This document shows, piece after piece, positions 1 through 5,504 of a stretch of DNA of 10,136 bases. The stretch spans positions 1 to 10,136 of the forward strand of contig CALMAV010000299.1 of the NCBI GenBank assembly GCA_937859895.1. Reading direction: 5' to 3'. Each line of letters begins with the position of its first letter. Within the stretch, counting starts at the first letter, position 1. The notes below the pieces were generated by a model. It saw only the letters and a list, made by a program, of their open reading frames with translations. It did no database searches and was not told the DNA's origin. The DNA comes from an uncultured Bryobacterales bacterium. Its GTDB lineage: Bacteria > Acidobacteriota > Terriglobia > Bryobacterales > Bryobacteraceae. The position numbers and the translations under genes were made by a program.

Positions 1-150
1 GAACCAGCGCCGAGTTGCGATGAAGGCAGGGAGCAGGTTTGTGAGCTGGTCCAGCAGTTCAGATGTAAGCGGCGCGTGCCATGAGGGCGCTGTTAGCACA
101 GGCAGAGGGGACGGCGAAGTTGCGTCGGGTGGTTGAGCCGTAGAAGCCAT
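1..150 (-). CDS. mak: Maltokinase, N-terminal 50 codons (cut by window edge)
   Basis: The minus strand reads from an ATG at 150-148 to the window edge without a stop, giving 50 codons. Visible residues: a Pro/Ser/Thr-rich, probably flexible start (about 1-24), then a helix ending in LLPAFIATRRWF (39-50). That ending resembles the Leu-Pro...Gln/Arg-Arg-Trp-Phe start of the N-terminal cap domain of maltokinases (Mak/Pep2), which phosphorylate maltose with ATP to alpha-maltose-1-phosphate, the donor used by GlgE. The gene begins 27 bases after the glgE stop on the same strand, so co-transcription is likely. The kinase domain comes first, so this is not the usual TreS-Mak fusion, in which TreS is N-terminal. 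The ribosome binding site is weak: an AAAGG about 11 bases upstream. The catalytic domain lies outside the window, so the call rests on the N-terminal match plus context. Confidence 0.72.
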   Translation of the reverse strand, partial: MASTAQPPDATSPSPLPVLTAPSWHAPLTSELLDQLTNLLPAFIATRRWF

Positions 151-177
151 GTTGGTCGATACCTTTATCTAGGAAGG

Positions 178-2238
178 TTATCCAAAGTATTCAAAATCGT
201 TCTCGACGCGCAGCCGGGGACGAATATGTAGGATGTGTGCCGGCAGTTTGAATGGGTCCAGTTCTACATAGTTACGACTGCCGGTCCAGGTGTAGCGAGC
301 GCCGGTGACCAGGTCATGAGCCTGAAAAGGCCGATCTTCTTCGATAGCTAACATCGCGAGTGGCAACTCAATAAATCCAGATTGCTTGTAGTGCGGATCG
401 AGGTTCACAACCATCAGCAAAATATTTGAATTGTCAGCTGAACGCTTGCTGTAGCAGATAAGATTGGCGTTATCCGTTGGGTGAAAGTCAAGATAGCGGT
501 CGCTCTGCAAGGCCTTGTTGTTCTTGCGAATGCGATTGACAACGCCGATCAACTCGCGCAGACTATCCGGACGATCAATCTGCCACTCGCGGATTTGATA
601 CTTTTCCGAATCCAGATACTCTTCGCTGCCATGCCGGATGGGCCGGCCTTCCAGCAGTTCGAACGCTGGTCCATAGATCCCATAATTGGCGCCAAGTGTT
701 GCAGCAAGCATGAACCGGATCATGAAAGCCGAACGAAGTTCGGATTGCAAGAATTCAGTGAGGATGTCGGGCGTATTCGGCCACTGACTGGGCCGGAAGA
801 AGTCGCTGACTCCGGTTTTTGTTAGCTCATTAAGGTACAGCTCCAACTCTTCTTTCCCATTGCGCCAGGGAAAGTAAGTGTAGGACTGGCTGAAGCCGAG
901 CTTACCGAGCCGATACATGATCTTGGGACGGGTAAACGCTTCAGCAAGGAAAAGAACCTCGGGATGCTCACGCTTAATTTCGGTGATGCACCACTCCCAA
1001 AACGGAAAGGCCTTCGTGTGTGGATTATCCACGCGAAAGATGGTGACGCCCTGCTCTATCCAGTAATCGAAGACGCTCTTCAACTCCTGCCACATCCCCC
1101 ACCAATCTTCGGATTCAAAGTCGAACGGGTAAATGTCCTGATACTTCTTCGGAGGATTTTCGGCATACTGAATCGTTCCGTCCGGGCGTTTGCGGAACCA
1201 ATTCTCATGCTCTTTCACAGAGGGGTGGTCAGGCGCGGCTTGGAAAGCGATGTCGAGAGCGATCTGGATGCCCAACTCAGAGGCCCGCTGGACAAGGCGG
1301 CGGAAATCGTCGAGTGTACCTAAGGCCGGGTGAATGGACTTGTGACCGCCCTCAGCTGATCCGATTGCCCAAGGGCTTCCGACATCCCCGTCTTCCGCGG
1401 TGACTGAATTGTTCTTGCCTTTCCGAAACTGTGTTCCGATTGGATGAATAGGTGGAAAGTAGACGACATCGAAGCCCATATCAGCCACGTATTGCAGCCG
1501 TGCTGCGCAATCGGCGAACGTGCCATGGCGACCAGGTTGGGGGGAAGCAGAGCGGGAAAAAAACTCGTACCAGGAGGAGAAGCGGGCTCGAACAGGATCG
1601 ACTACAAGCTCCAGTTCGCGGCTAGAGGCAGAAGCTTCGGAGCGGTCCGGATAAGTGAGGACTAGCTCGTTGAGCTCCGTACCGATGGCAGCCTGACGGT
1701 GGGCCTCCTTGTCAGCCTCCGCGTTTAGAAAGTTTGCCGCTCGCTCAAGTGCGCCGCGGTCATTGCCGGCAGACGCGCGTTCTGACGCTTTGCGGATAAG
1801 GGCAGCGCCAATCTGGTAATCGACAGGTGTGTCGGTATCGGCAGCTATACGCTTGCCCAAATCACGACGCCAAGTCTCCCAGTGATCGATCCACGCATGA
1901 ATCGTGTAGCGATAGCGGCCTAATTCGGTAACCGGAAACTCGCAGAACCAGCGATCATTTACCAAAAACTGCATTGGTTTTTCGATCCAGTTTGTTTCCT
2001 TCTCATGACGAAAAAGCAAGACGCCGGCCAGAGAGTCATGGCCATCGGTAAAGAGATCCGCCTCGATGCGGACAGTGTCGCCGATCGTTCGCTTAGCGGG
2101 GAAGCGCCCGCCGTCTACTTCAGGTTTGATGCCCTCGATAATGACGCGCTGGCGACCACCCTTCGGCGAAGGTGATTTCGTAGGGGGAATACTTGATTTT
2201 TGAGTAAGTTCGGGCACAACGGTTTTCCTGGAAGCCAT
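178..2238 (-). CDS. glgE: Alpha-1,4-glucan:maltose-1-phosphate maltosyltransferase GlgE
   Basis: A cytoplasmic GH13 enzyme that transfers maltosyl units from alpha-maltose-1-phosphate to the non-reducing end of alpha-1,4-glucans, releasing phosphate. At 686 residues it has the family's usual length. After a basic, Ser/Pro-rich tail (1-30), an N-terminal beta-sandwich domain spans roughly 31-135 (it includes a VRIEADLF strand). A helical insertion follows at about 145-200, then the (beta/alpha)8 barrel from about 215 and a C-terminal beta domain from about 590. Catalytic residues are visible: nucleophile Asp404 in FRVDNPHTK, acid/base Glu433 in FLAEAFTRP, and Asp491 in NTPDIL. These match the known D394/E423/D480 set of the Streptomyces enzyme. 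The segment GSEEYLDSEKYQIR (537-550) is also typical of GlgE. It lies 31 bases after glgM and 27 before mak. The ATG has no close Shine-Dalgarno; a GGAGGG sits about 24 bases upstream, so translation may depend on coupling to glgM. Confidence 0.96.
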   Translation of the reverse strand: MASRKTVVPELTQKSSIPPTKSPSPKGGRQRVIIEGIKPEVDGGRFPAKRTIGDTVRIEADLFTDGHDSLAGVLLFRHEKETNWIEKPMQFLVNDRWFCEFPVTELGRYRYTIHAWIDHWETWRRDLGKRIAADTDTPVDYQIGAALIRKASERASAGNDRGALERAANFLNAEADKEAHRQAAIGTELNELVLTYPDRSEASASSRELELVVDPVRARFSSWYEFFSRSASPQPGRHGTFADCAARLQYVADMGFDVVYFPPIHPIGTQFRKGKNNSVTAEDGDVGSPWAIGSAEGGHKSIHPALGTLDDFRRLVQRASELGIQIALDIAFQAAPDHPSVKEHENWFRKRPDGTIQYAENPPKKYQDIYPFDFESEDWWGMWQELKSVFDYWIEQGVTIFRVDNPHTKAFPFWEWCITEIKREHPEVLFLAEAFTRPKIMYRLGKLGFSQSYTYFPWRNGKEELELYLNELTKTGVSDFFRPSQWPNTPDILTEFLQSELRSAFMIRFMLAATLGANYGIYGPAFELLEGRPIRHGSEEYLDSEKYQIREWQIDRPDSLRELIGVVNRIRKNNKALQSDRYLDFHPTDNANLICYSKRSADNSNILLMVVNLDPHYKQSGFIELPLAMLAIEEDRPFQAHDLVTGARYTWTGSRNYVELDPFKLPAHILHIRPRLRVENDFEYFG

Positions 2239-2269
2239 CGTTACTGGGACAGAGGATTGCGCCCTCCGG

Positions 2270-3499
2270 TTACGCTCCAGCTTGCGATGACTTGCGCGAG
2301 GTAATTAAATTTACGTAAAGCTCGATCGTTTGTTGCGCGATAGCCGTCCAACTGAAGGTTTGCTCCACACGCCTGCGGCCTGCTTGGCCAAAGCTCCGGC
2401 ACTGTTCCTCATTAGCCAGCAACAGGGAAAGCTTCTCGCCAAGATCACGCGCGAACTTGTCCGGATGAAGGGGAAAGCTCGTCTGCGGGTCTTGCTCGAA
2501 CGGCACCAGGTAACCGGTTTCGCCATCCACAACAACCTCTTTGATGCCCCCGGTAGCACTAGCCACTACCGGAGCGCCGCAGGCCATTGCTTCCAAGTTA
2601 ATAATGCCGAACGGCTCGTACACCGACGGGCAGCAGAAGACACGAGCGTGACTGTAGAGCTGAATGGCCTCCGGTTTAGTAACCATTTTTTCAAGCCAGA
2701 GAACATTGGGATTGTACTGGCGCGCCTCTTCTACTTTCATGCGCATTTCGGCGGCGATCTCAGGCGTGTCAGGAGCGCCTGCGCATAAAACCACCTGGGT
2801 ATTAGGCGGCAGATAGCGGATAGCATCTACCAGATGTGTAACGCCTTTTTGCCGAGTGATGCGTCCCACAAAAAGAACGTAGGGCTTCGTGATATCGACT
2901 CCGTACTTCTGGAGTGCGGTGGTGTCTGCGTCGTACTGATATTCATTCAGATCGATGCCGTTATAGATGACGTGGACGCGCTCAGGCGGCACCGGGTAGA
3001 CGCGCAGAATATCTTCTCTGGTGCCGTTTGAGACAGCGATGACAGCGTCGGCATCAAGTATTGCCGTCTGTTCCATCCAGGAACTCATGGCATAGCCGCT
3101 GCCCAGTTGTTCGGCTTTCCAGGCGCGCAGCGGTTCCAGGCTGTGGGTAGTTAGAACGAATGGAATGCCATACAATTTCTTGGCCAGATAGCCGGCCATG
3201 GAAACGTACCAGGTATGCGTGTGCGCAATGTCGATCCCGGATAGTGCTTTTACCTGAGTCAGATTGAGGCTGAAAGCTTCCAGCGCACCTTTAAACTTCT
3301 CGGTTGTGCCCTCTGTAATCTCGCTCCAGGGCTCGGCGCCGCGCACGTGTAGCTTGCCCTCATCGGAATGCTGCTCGCCCCAGCAGTAAACATCCACATC
3401 GATCTGCTTGGCAAGCTCACGGCTGAGATAGTCTACGTGCACACCGGCGCCGCCATAGATGTGTGGCGGGTACTCGCGTGTAAATAAGCCGACTCGCAT
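2270..3499 (-). CDS. glgM: GT4 glycogen synthase / alpha-maltose-1-phosphate synthase (GlgM type)
   Basis: A 409-residue GT-B glycosyltransferase of family GT4, close to the corynebacterial/mycobacterial type of glycogen synthase. In mycobacteria this protein (Rv1212c) joins ADP-glucose to glucose-1-phosphate to make alpha-maltose-1-phosphate, and can also elongate glucan. Visible motifs: the N-terminal donor-site loop GGAGVHV (16-22), HTHTW (93-97), the start of the C-terminal Rossmann fold with VGRITRQKG (211-219), and the GT4 E-x7-E motif formed by Glu295 and Glu303 in YEPFGIINLEAMACG. The ATG at 3499-3497 has a good GGAGG site five bases upstream (complement of 3504-3508). It is the first gene of the minus-strand operon and sits next to glgE, so its likely product is GlgE's donor. 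Classical GlgA synthases are GT5 and longer (about 480 residues). Substrate preference, M1P versus glucan, cannot be read from sequence alone. Confidence 0.9.
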   Translation of the reverse strand: MRVGLFTREYPPHIYGGAGVHVDYLSRELAKQIDVDVYCWGEQHSDEGKLHVRGAEPWSEITEGTTEKFKGALEAFSLNLTQVKALSGIDIAHTHTWYVSMAGYLAKKLYGIPFVLTTHSLEPLRAWKAEQLGSGYAMSSWMEQTAILDADAVIAVSNGTREDILRVYPVPPERVHVIYNGIDLNEYQYDADTTALQKYGVDITKPYVLFVGRITRQKGVTHLVDAIRYLPPNTQVVLCAGAPDTPEIAAEMRMKVEEARQYNPNVLWLEKMVTKPEAIQLYSHARVFCCPSVYEPFGIINLEAMACGAPVVASATGGIKEVVVDGETGYLVPFEQDPQTSFPLHPDKFARDLGEKLSLLLANEEQCRSFGQAGRRRVEQTFSWTAIAQQTIELYVNLITSRKSSQAGA

Positions 3500-3503
3500 G
3501 TGG

Positions 3504-3508
3504 CCTCC
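3504..3508 (-). promoter_or_regulatory. Ribosome binding site of glgM
   Basis: GGAGG on the minus strand, five bases before the ATG at 3499-3497. It supports the chosen start of the glycosyltransferase and marks it as the operon's leading gene. The downstream glgE and mak have no comparable site. Confidence 0.75.
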
Positions 3509-3541
3509 AACTCATGCAGCTTACACGACAGAGTCGGGTGA

Positions 3542-3560
3542 GACTTAATAGTCAGCTATT
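3542..3560. promoter_or_regulatory. Overlapping inverted repeats before marR, possible autoregulatory operator
   Basis: Two overlapping short palindromes sit in the divergent glgM/marR intergenic region: GACT-TAAT-AGTC (3542-3553) and AATAG-TCAG-CTATT (3547-3560). The octamer CTTAATAG (3544-3551) occurs again, inverted, before azoR at 4158-4165. MarR-type repressors usually bind short AT-rich palindromes near their own promoters, so this is a candidate operator. No convincing -35/-10 pair was found here. AT-rich short repeats arise by chance easily, so confidence is low. Confidence 0.3.
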
Positions 3561-3578
3561 GTGAGCCAAGGTGGAAGA

Positions 3579-4082
3579 ATGAGGGGCGCAAACAATTCCA
3601 AACTTCGCGAGGATTTACGGCAGACCAAGCCGTTTGTGTCGGCAGCCCATGAAGCAACCGTCGGTCTGCTGCGGACGGCAGCGCTGATGCGCCATCGCCT
3701 GTCGATCATCATTGAATGCGAGGGCCTCAGTCATGAGCAGTACAACGTGCTTCGCATCCTGAGGGGCACTGAGGGTGGGATGCCCACACTCGATGTAGCG
3801 GATCGTCTGATTGAGCCTAACCCAGCCATCACACGCCTCCTTAACAAGTTAGAAAGCAAACAGCTCATTGCCCGGGAACGTTGCTCGAAAGACCGGCGTA
3901 GGGTATTCTGCACCATCACTCAGAAAGGGTTGCAGTTGCTAAGGCGATTAGACCCCAAAGTGCAAGAAGCTGGAAACGGATTTGTTGCCGAGTTTACTGA
4001 CTCCGAACTGGCACAACTTTCAGCCTTTCTGGAAAGAGTGCGGCAGAGTGTAATGCGTGAGTCTAAGAAGCTCACACCCTGA
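3579..4082 (+). CDS. MarR-family winged-helix transcriptional regulator
   Basis: A small dimeric DNA-binding regulator. Numbering from an alternative GTG at 3561 (173 residues), the winged helix-turn-helix runs about 55-125: GLSHEQYNVLRILR (helix before the HTH), LDVADRLIEPNPAITRLLNKLE (HTH and recognition helix), then the wing with the family signature SKDRRRVFCTITQKG (109-123). Helices at both ends would form the dimer interface. I prefer the ATG at 3579 (167 residues) because AAGGTGG lies four bases upstream of it, while the GTG has no ribosome binding site. Three cysteines (C53, C108, C117; the last two in or beside the wing) could make it thiol-responsive, like several MarR regulators of quinone and azo-compound reductases; that is inference. 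It lies 111 bases upstream of azoR on the same strand, so azoR is the likely target, along with itself. The ligand is unknown. Confidence 0.9.
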   Translation: MRGANNSKLREDLRQTKPFVSAAHEATVGLLRTAALMRHRLSIIIECEGLSHEQYNVLRILRGTEGGMPTLDVADRLIEPNPAITRLLNKLESKQLIARERCSKDRRRVFCTITQKGLQLLRRLDPKVQEAGNGFVAEFTDSELAQLSAFLERVRQSVMRESKKLTP

Positions 4083-4097
4083 TCCGCAACCCTACTT

Positions 4098-4165
4098 TTG
4101 AGAAAGTTGCATTGGTCATACACTAGGATTCTTGCAACCAATTAGTTGGCATGTAATCTATTAAG
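4098..4165 (+). promoter_or_regulatory. azoR promoter/operator region with several inverted repeats
   Basis: The gap between marR and azoR contains an imperfect 12-base palindrome CCAATTAGTTGG (4138-4149, arms CCAA/TTGG), a wider inverted repeat GTTGCA (4106-4111) / TGCAAC (4133-4138), ATTGGT (4111-4116) / ACCAAT (4137-4142), and TAAT-CT-ATTA (4154-4163). Promoter candidates are TTGCAA (4132-4137) with TAATCT (4154-4159), spacer 16, or TTGAGA (4098-4103) with TACACT (4119-4124), spacer 15. Neither is strong. With the first, the palindrome falls in the spacer; with the second, just after the start point. Both fit repression by the adjacent MarR protein. The exact promoter cannot be decided here. 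Confidence 0.4.
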
Positions 4166-4181
4166 GGCGTAAAGCAGTTTC

Positions 4182-4190
4182 GGAGGAAGA
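4182..4190 (+). promoter_or_regulatory. Strong ribosome binding site deciding the TTG start of azoR
   Basis: GGAGGAAGA lies three bases (AAC) before the TTG at 4194, with the GGAGG core eight bases away. No ATG or GTG gives a product with the family's conserved N-terminal beta strand, so this site fixes TTG as the start. Confidence 0.8.
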
Positions 4191-4193
4191 AAC

Positions 4194-4808
4194 TTGGCGA
4201 ATATTTTACACATTGATAGCAGCCCGCGAGGTGAGCGTTCACATTCTCGAAAGTTGACTGCAGACTTCATAAGTGAGTGGTTAGGAAAACATCCGGGAGA
4301 CCAGGTGACTTACCGCGATTTGGGTATCCATCCTGTTCCCTTGGTGGATGAGCCCTGGATCGCGGCAATTTATACGCCCGAAGATAAGCGAACTCCGGAA
4401 ATGCAAACGATACTTCGCGTCTCGGATGAGTTGATTGCCGAGTTGCTGAAGTCTGATGTAATTGCCTTTGGCGTTCCGATGTATAACTTCGGTTTACCGG
4501 CTGGCTTCAAAGCTTATATCGACCAGATTGTGAGGGTGGGACGTACCTTTGACGGACAGACTTTTCAGGGGCTGGTCAAGGGTAAGAAGGTTTACGTCCT
4601 GATGAGCGCAGGTCAGCAGTACTCTCCCGGCGGTCCAATGGCTTCGTTCAACCAAGTTGAGCCTTATCTGAAGACTATTTTCGGATTTATTGGCATCACC
4701 GATATTCACTTTGTAGCAGTAGCTACGGGCGGCGGAGATGAAATTTTGGAACAAACGCGCGTGCAGGCGAACGAAGAAATTAAGAAGCTTACGGCAGAGG
4801 CGGCCTAA
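4194..4808 (+). CDS. azoR: FMN-dependent NADH:azoreductase / quinone reductase
   Basis: A cytoplasmic flavodoxin-like reductase that uses NADH and FMN to reduce quinones and azo compounds by two electrons, a detoxification role. At 204 residues it is close to E. coli AzoR (201). Visible motifs: the first beta strand and FMN-phosphate loop NILHIDSSPRGERSHS (3-18), the FMN-isoalloxazine motif PMYNFGLP (95-102) followed by AGFKAYIDQIVRVGRTF, and the second flavin loop MSAGQQYSPGG (137-147), where E. coli AzoR has a Ser-Arg-Gly-Gly type loop. Translation starts at a TTG behind a strong GGAGGAAGA site. Upstream is a MarR regulator on the same strand with palindromes in between, so induction by electrophiles or quinones is plausible. 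An intrinsic terminator lies about 150 bases downstream. The physiological substrate is unknown. Confidence 0.94.
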   Translation: MANILHIDSSPRGERSHSRKLTADFISEWLGKHPGDQVTYRDLGIHPVPLVDEPWIAAIYTPEDKRTPEMQTILRVSDELIAELLKSDVIAFGVPMYNFGLPAGFKAYIDQIVRVGRTFDGQTFQGLVKGKKVYVLMSAGQQYSPGGPMASFNQVEPYLKTIFGFIGITDIHFVAVATGGGDEILEQTRVQANEEIKKLTAEAA

Positions 4809-4817
4809 GTCGGCTGA

Positions 4818-4857
4818 CTCAGGGATGGGACTGGTTACTGGGTCTGCTTACCCTGAG
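4818..4857 (+). repeat. 7-bp inverted repeat downstream of azoR
   Basis: CTCAGGG (4818-4824) and CCCTGAG (4851-4857) are perfect complements separated by 26 bases, ten bases after the azoR stop. They could form a stem in the azoR 3' untranslated region. There is no T-run after it, so it is not the terminator. It may be an mRNA-stabilising fold or chance. The rest of 4809-4957 shows no gene I can support. Confidence 0.3.
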
Positions 4858-4957
4858 GGGAGTTGCTTGCTCCTATTTGAGCGGGCGGCTTCTCTCCTGC
4901 CGAAGTTGCGGTTGATCTTCCATCTTAATGCCGCGTGCGCCTAGCCATCAATCTTCG

Positions 4958-4986
4958 ACCCCACTAGACCCTTAGTGGGGTGTTTT
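4958..4986 (+). terminator. Intrinsic terminator after marR-azoR
   Basis: A perfect 9-bp stem, ACCCCACTA (4958-4966) with TAGTGGGGT (4973-4981), around the 6-base loop GACCCT, followed by GTTTT (4982-4986). On the minus strand the hairpin is followed by no T-run, so it should act on plus-strand transcripts, ending the azoR message before the efflux operon. Confidence 0.82.
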
Positions 4987-4990
4987 CGCG

Positions 4991-4999
4991 TGATATCCT
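4991..4999 (+). promoter_or_regulatory. Possible extended -10 promoter of the efflux operon
   Basis: TGA-TATCCT (4991-4999) matches an extended -10 (TGn followed by a TATAAT-like hexamer). A poor -35 candidate, TTAGTG (4972-4977), lies 16 bases upstream inside the 3' arm of the terminator. Transcription would start near 5005-5007, leaving almost no leader before the GTG at 5009. Only about 20 bases separate the terminator from the first gene, so little other room exists. This is a weak motif call. Confidence 0.3.
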
Positions 5000-5008
5000 A
5001 GATCTGGC

Positions 5009-5467
5009 GTGCATTTTGACACGGCATTAAACGTCGCATGGCTGCTGCTAGGGATAGTGGCATTGACAAGCACGCTCTGTGCTTCCACGGTTAGTTCTGC
5101 AGCCGGCAAGCTACGACGCCCTCACGTAGCAGAGCTGCGGCAAATGTCCAAATGGCTGCGATTGGTGGGTGTTGCCTCCATTGTTATTGCCGTTTTCCCC
5201 TACATTTCAGCGAGTGACGATTTAGTCCGCATCTCGAATGCGCGGCCACAGACTGAGCAGCAGAGCTCAACGTCACATAATCCAGCGAGCGACCTGTTAC
5301 GTCTCTATGAGGTGATCGATACTCCGCTTATCGGTCATGTCTGCAGCCTGGTAGTTACGTTTATCTTCCTTTGCATCGTGGTGGTAGCCGAGAAGGCTGC
5401 GCTAGGCCGAAGTGCTCCTAAGCCCTCTGGTCGCGGACCGCCTCCTGCGCTCCTTGTGCTTGCTTAA
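5009..5467 (+). CDS. Small three-helix membrane protein of unknown function, head of efflux operon
   Basis: I do not recognise this 152-residue protein. It has three hydrophobic stretches, at about 7-27, 50-67 and 108-127. The basic loop between the first two (KLRRPHVAELRQMSKWLR) and the basic tail (KAALGRSAPKPSGRG) point to the cytoplasm by the positive-inside rule. That puts the N-terminus and the 68-106 loop (starting SASDDLVRISN) in the periplasm. It has no obvious metal-binding cluster: a few scattered His and Cys only. The start is a GTG just after an in-frame TGA at 4991; no Shine-Dalgarno is visible, so the message may be nearly leaderless. The stop is 37 bases before the outer-membrane factor gene, so it is probably co-transcribed with the RND pump. 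A role in assembling, modulating or sensing for the pump would be a guess from position only. A purely spurious ORF is unlikely given the coherent membrane topology. Confidence 0.7.
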   Translation: MHFDTALNVAWLLLGIVALTSTLCASTVSSAAGKLRRPHVAELRQMSKWLRLVGVASIVIAVFPYISASDDLVRISNARPQTEQQSSTSHNPASDLLRLYEVIDTPLIGHVCSLVVTFIFLCIVVVAEKAALGRSAPKPSGRGPPPALLVLA

Positions 5468-5471
5468 GCAC
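5456..5471 (+). repeat. Small hairpin over the stop codon of the membrane-protein gene
   Basis: GTGCTT (5456-5461) and AAGCAC (5466-5471) form a perfect 6-bp stem with a GCTT loop. It spans the TAA stop at 5465-5467 and is followed by TTATTCATT. It could slow transcription or tune expression between the first gene and the outer-membrane factor, but the stem is short and the T-run interrupted. Confidence 0.3.
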
Positions 5472-5493
5472 TTATTCATTGTCAAAAATTTTT

Positions 5494-5498
5494 GGAGG
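5494..5498 (+). promoter_or_regulatory. Ribosome binding site fixing the start of the outer-membrane factor
   Basis: GGAGG six bases before the ATG at 5505. It selects this ATG over the 31-codon longer reading frame that opens at 5412, which would overlap the preceding gene and bury the signal peptide. A perfect 12-base palindrome, CAAAAATTTTTG (5483-5494), abuts it. Confidence 0.78.
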
Positions 5499-5504
5499 AC
5501 TCAA

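Noticed and set aside
481..1665. Plus-strand open frames opposite glgE (for example 481-825, 964-1323, 1444-1665)
   Set aside because: They lie fully inside a gene whose protein has intact catalytic motifs, have no convincing ribosome binding sites and show no recognisable protein features.
2330..3031. Plus-strand open frames opposite glgM
   Set aside because: They are antisense to a well-supported glycosyltransferase; their composition is that of a complementary-strand shadow.
4738..4944. Plus-strand 68-codon frame overlapping the end of azoR
   Set aside because: It starts inside azoR in another frame, has no clear ribosome binding site and encodes a low-information, basic sequence. Treated as chance.
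5001..5020. Sigma-54 type promoter near the start of the efflux operon
   Set aside because: A TGGC-like element was noticed in this stretch, but no GG-N10-GC spacing with the -24/-12 consensus could be placed.
5412..5504. Longer N-terminus for the outer-membrane factor from the ATG at 5412
   Set aside because: It would overlap the preceding gene by 56 bases and place 31 residues before a normal signal peptide. The ATG at 5505 has a strong GGAGG.
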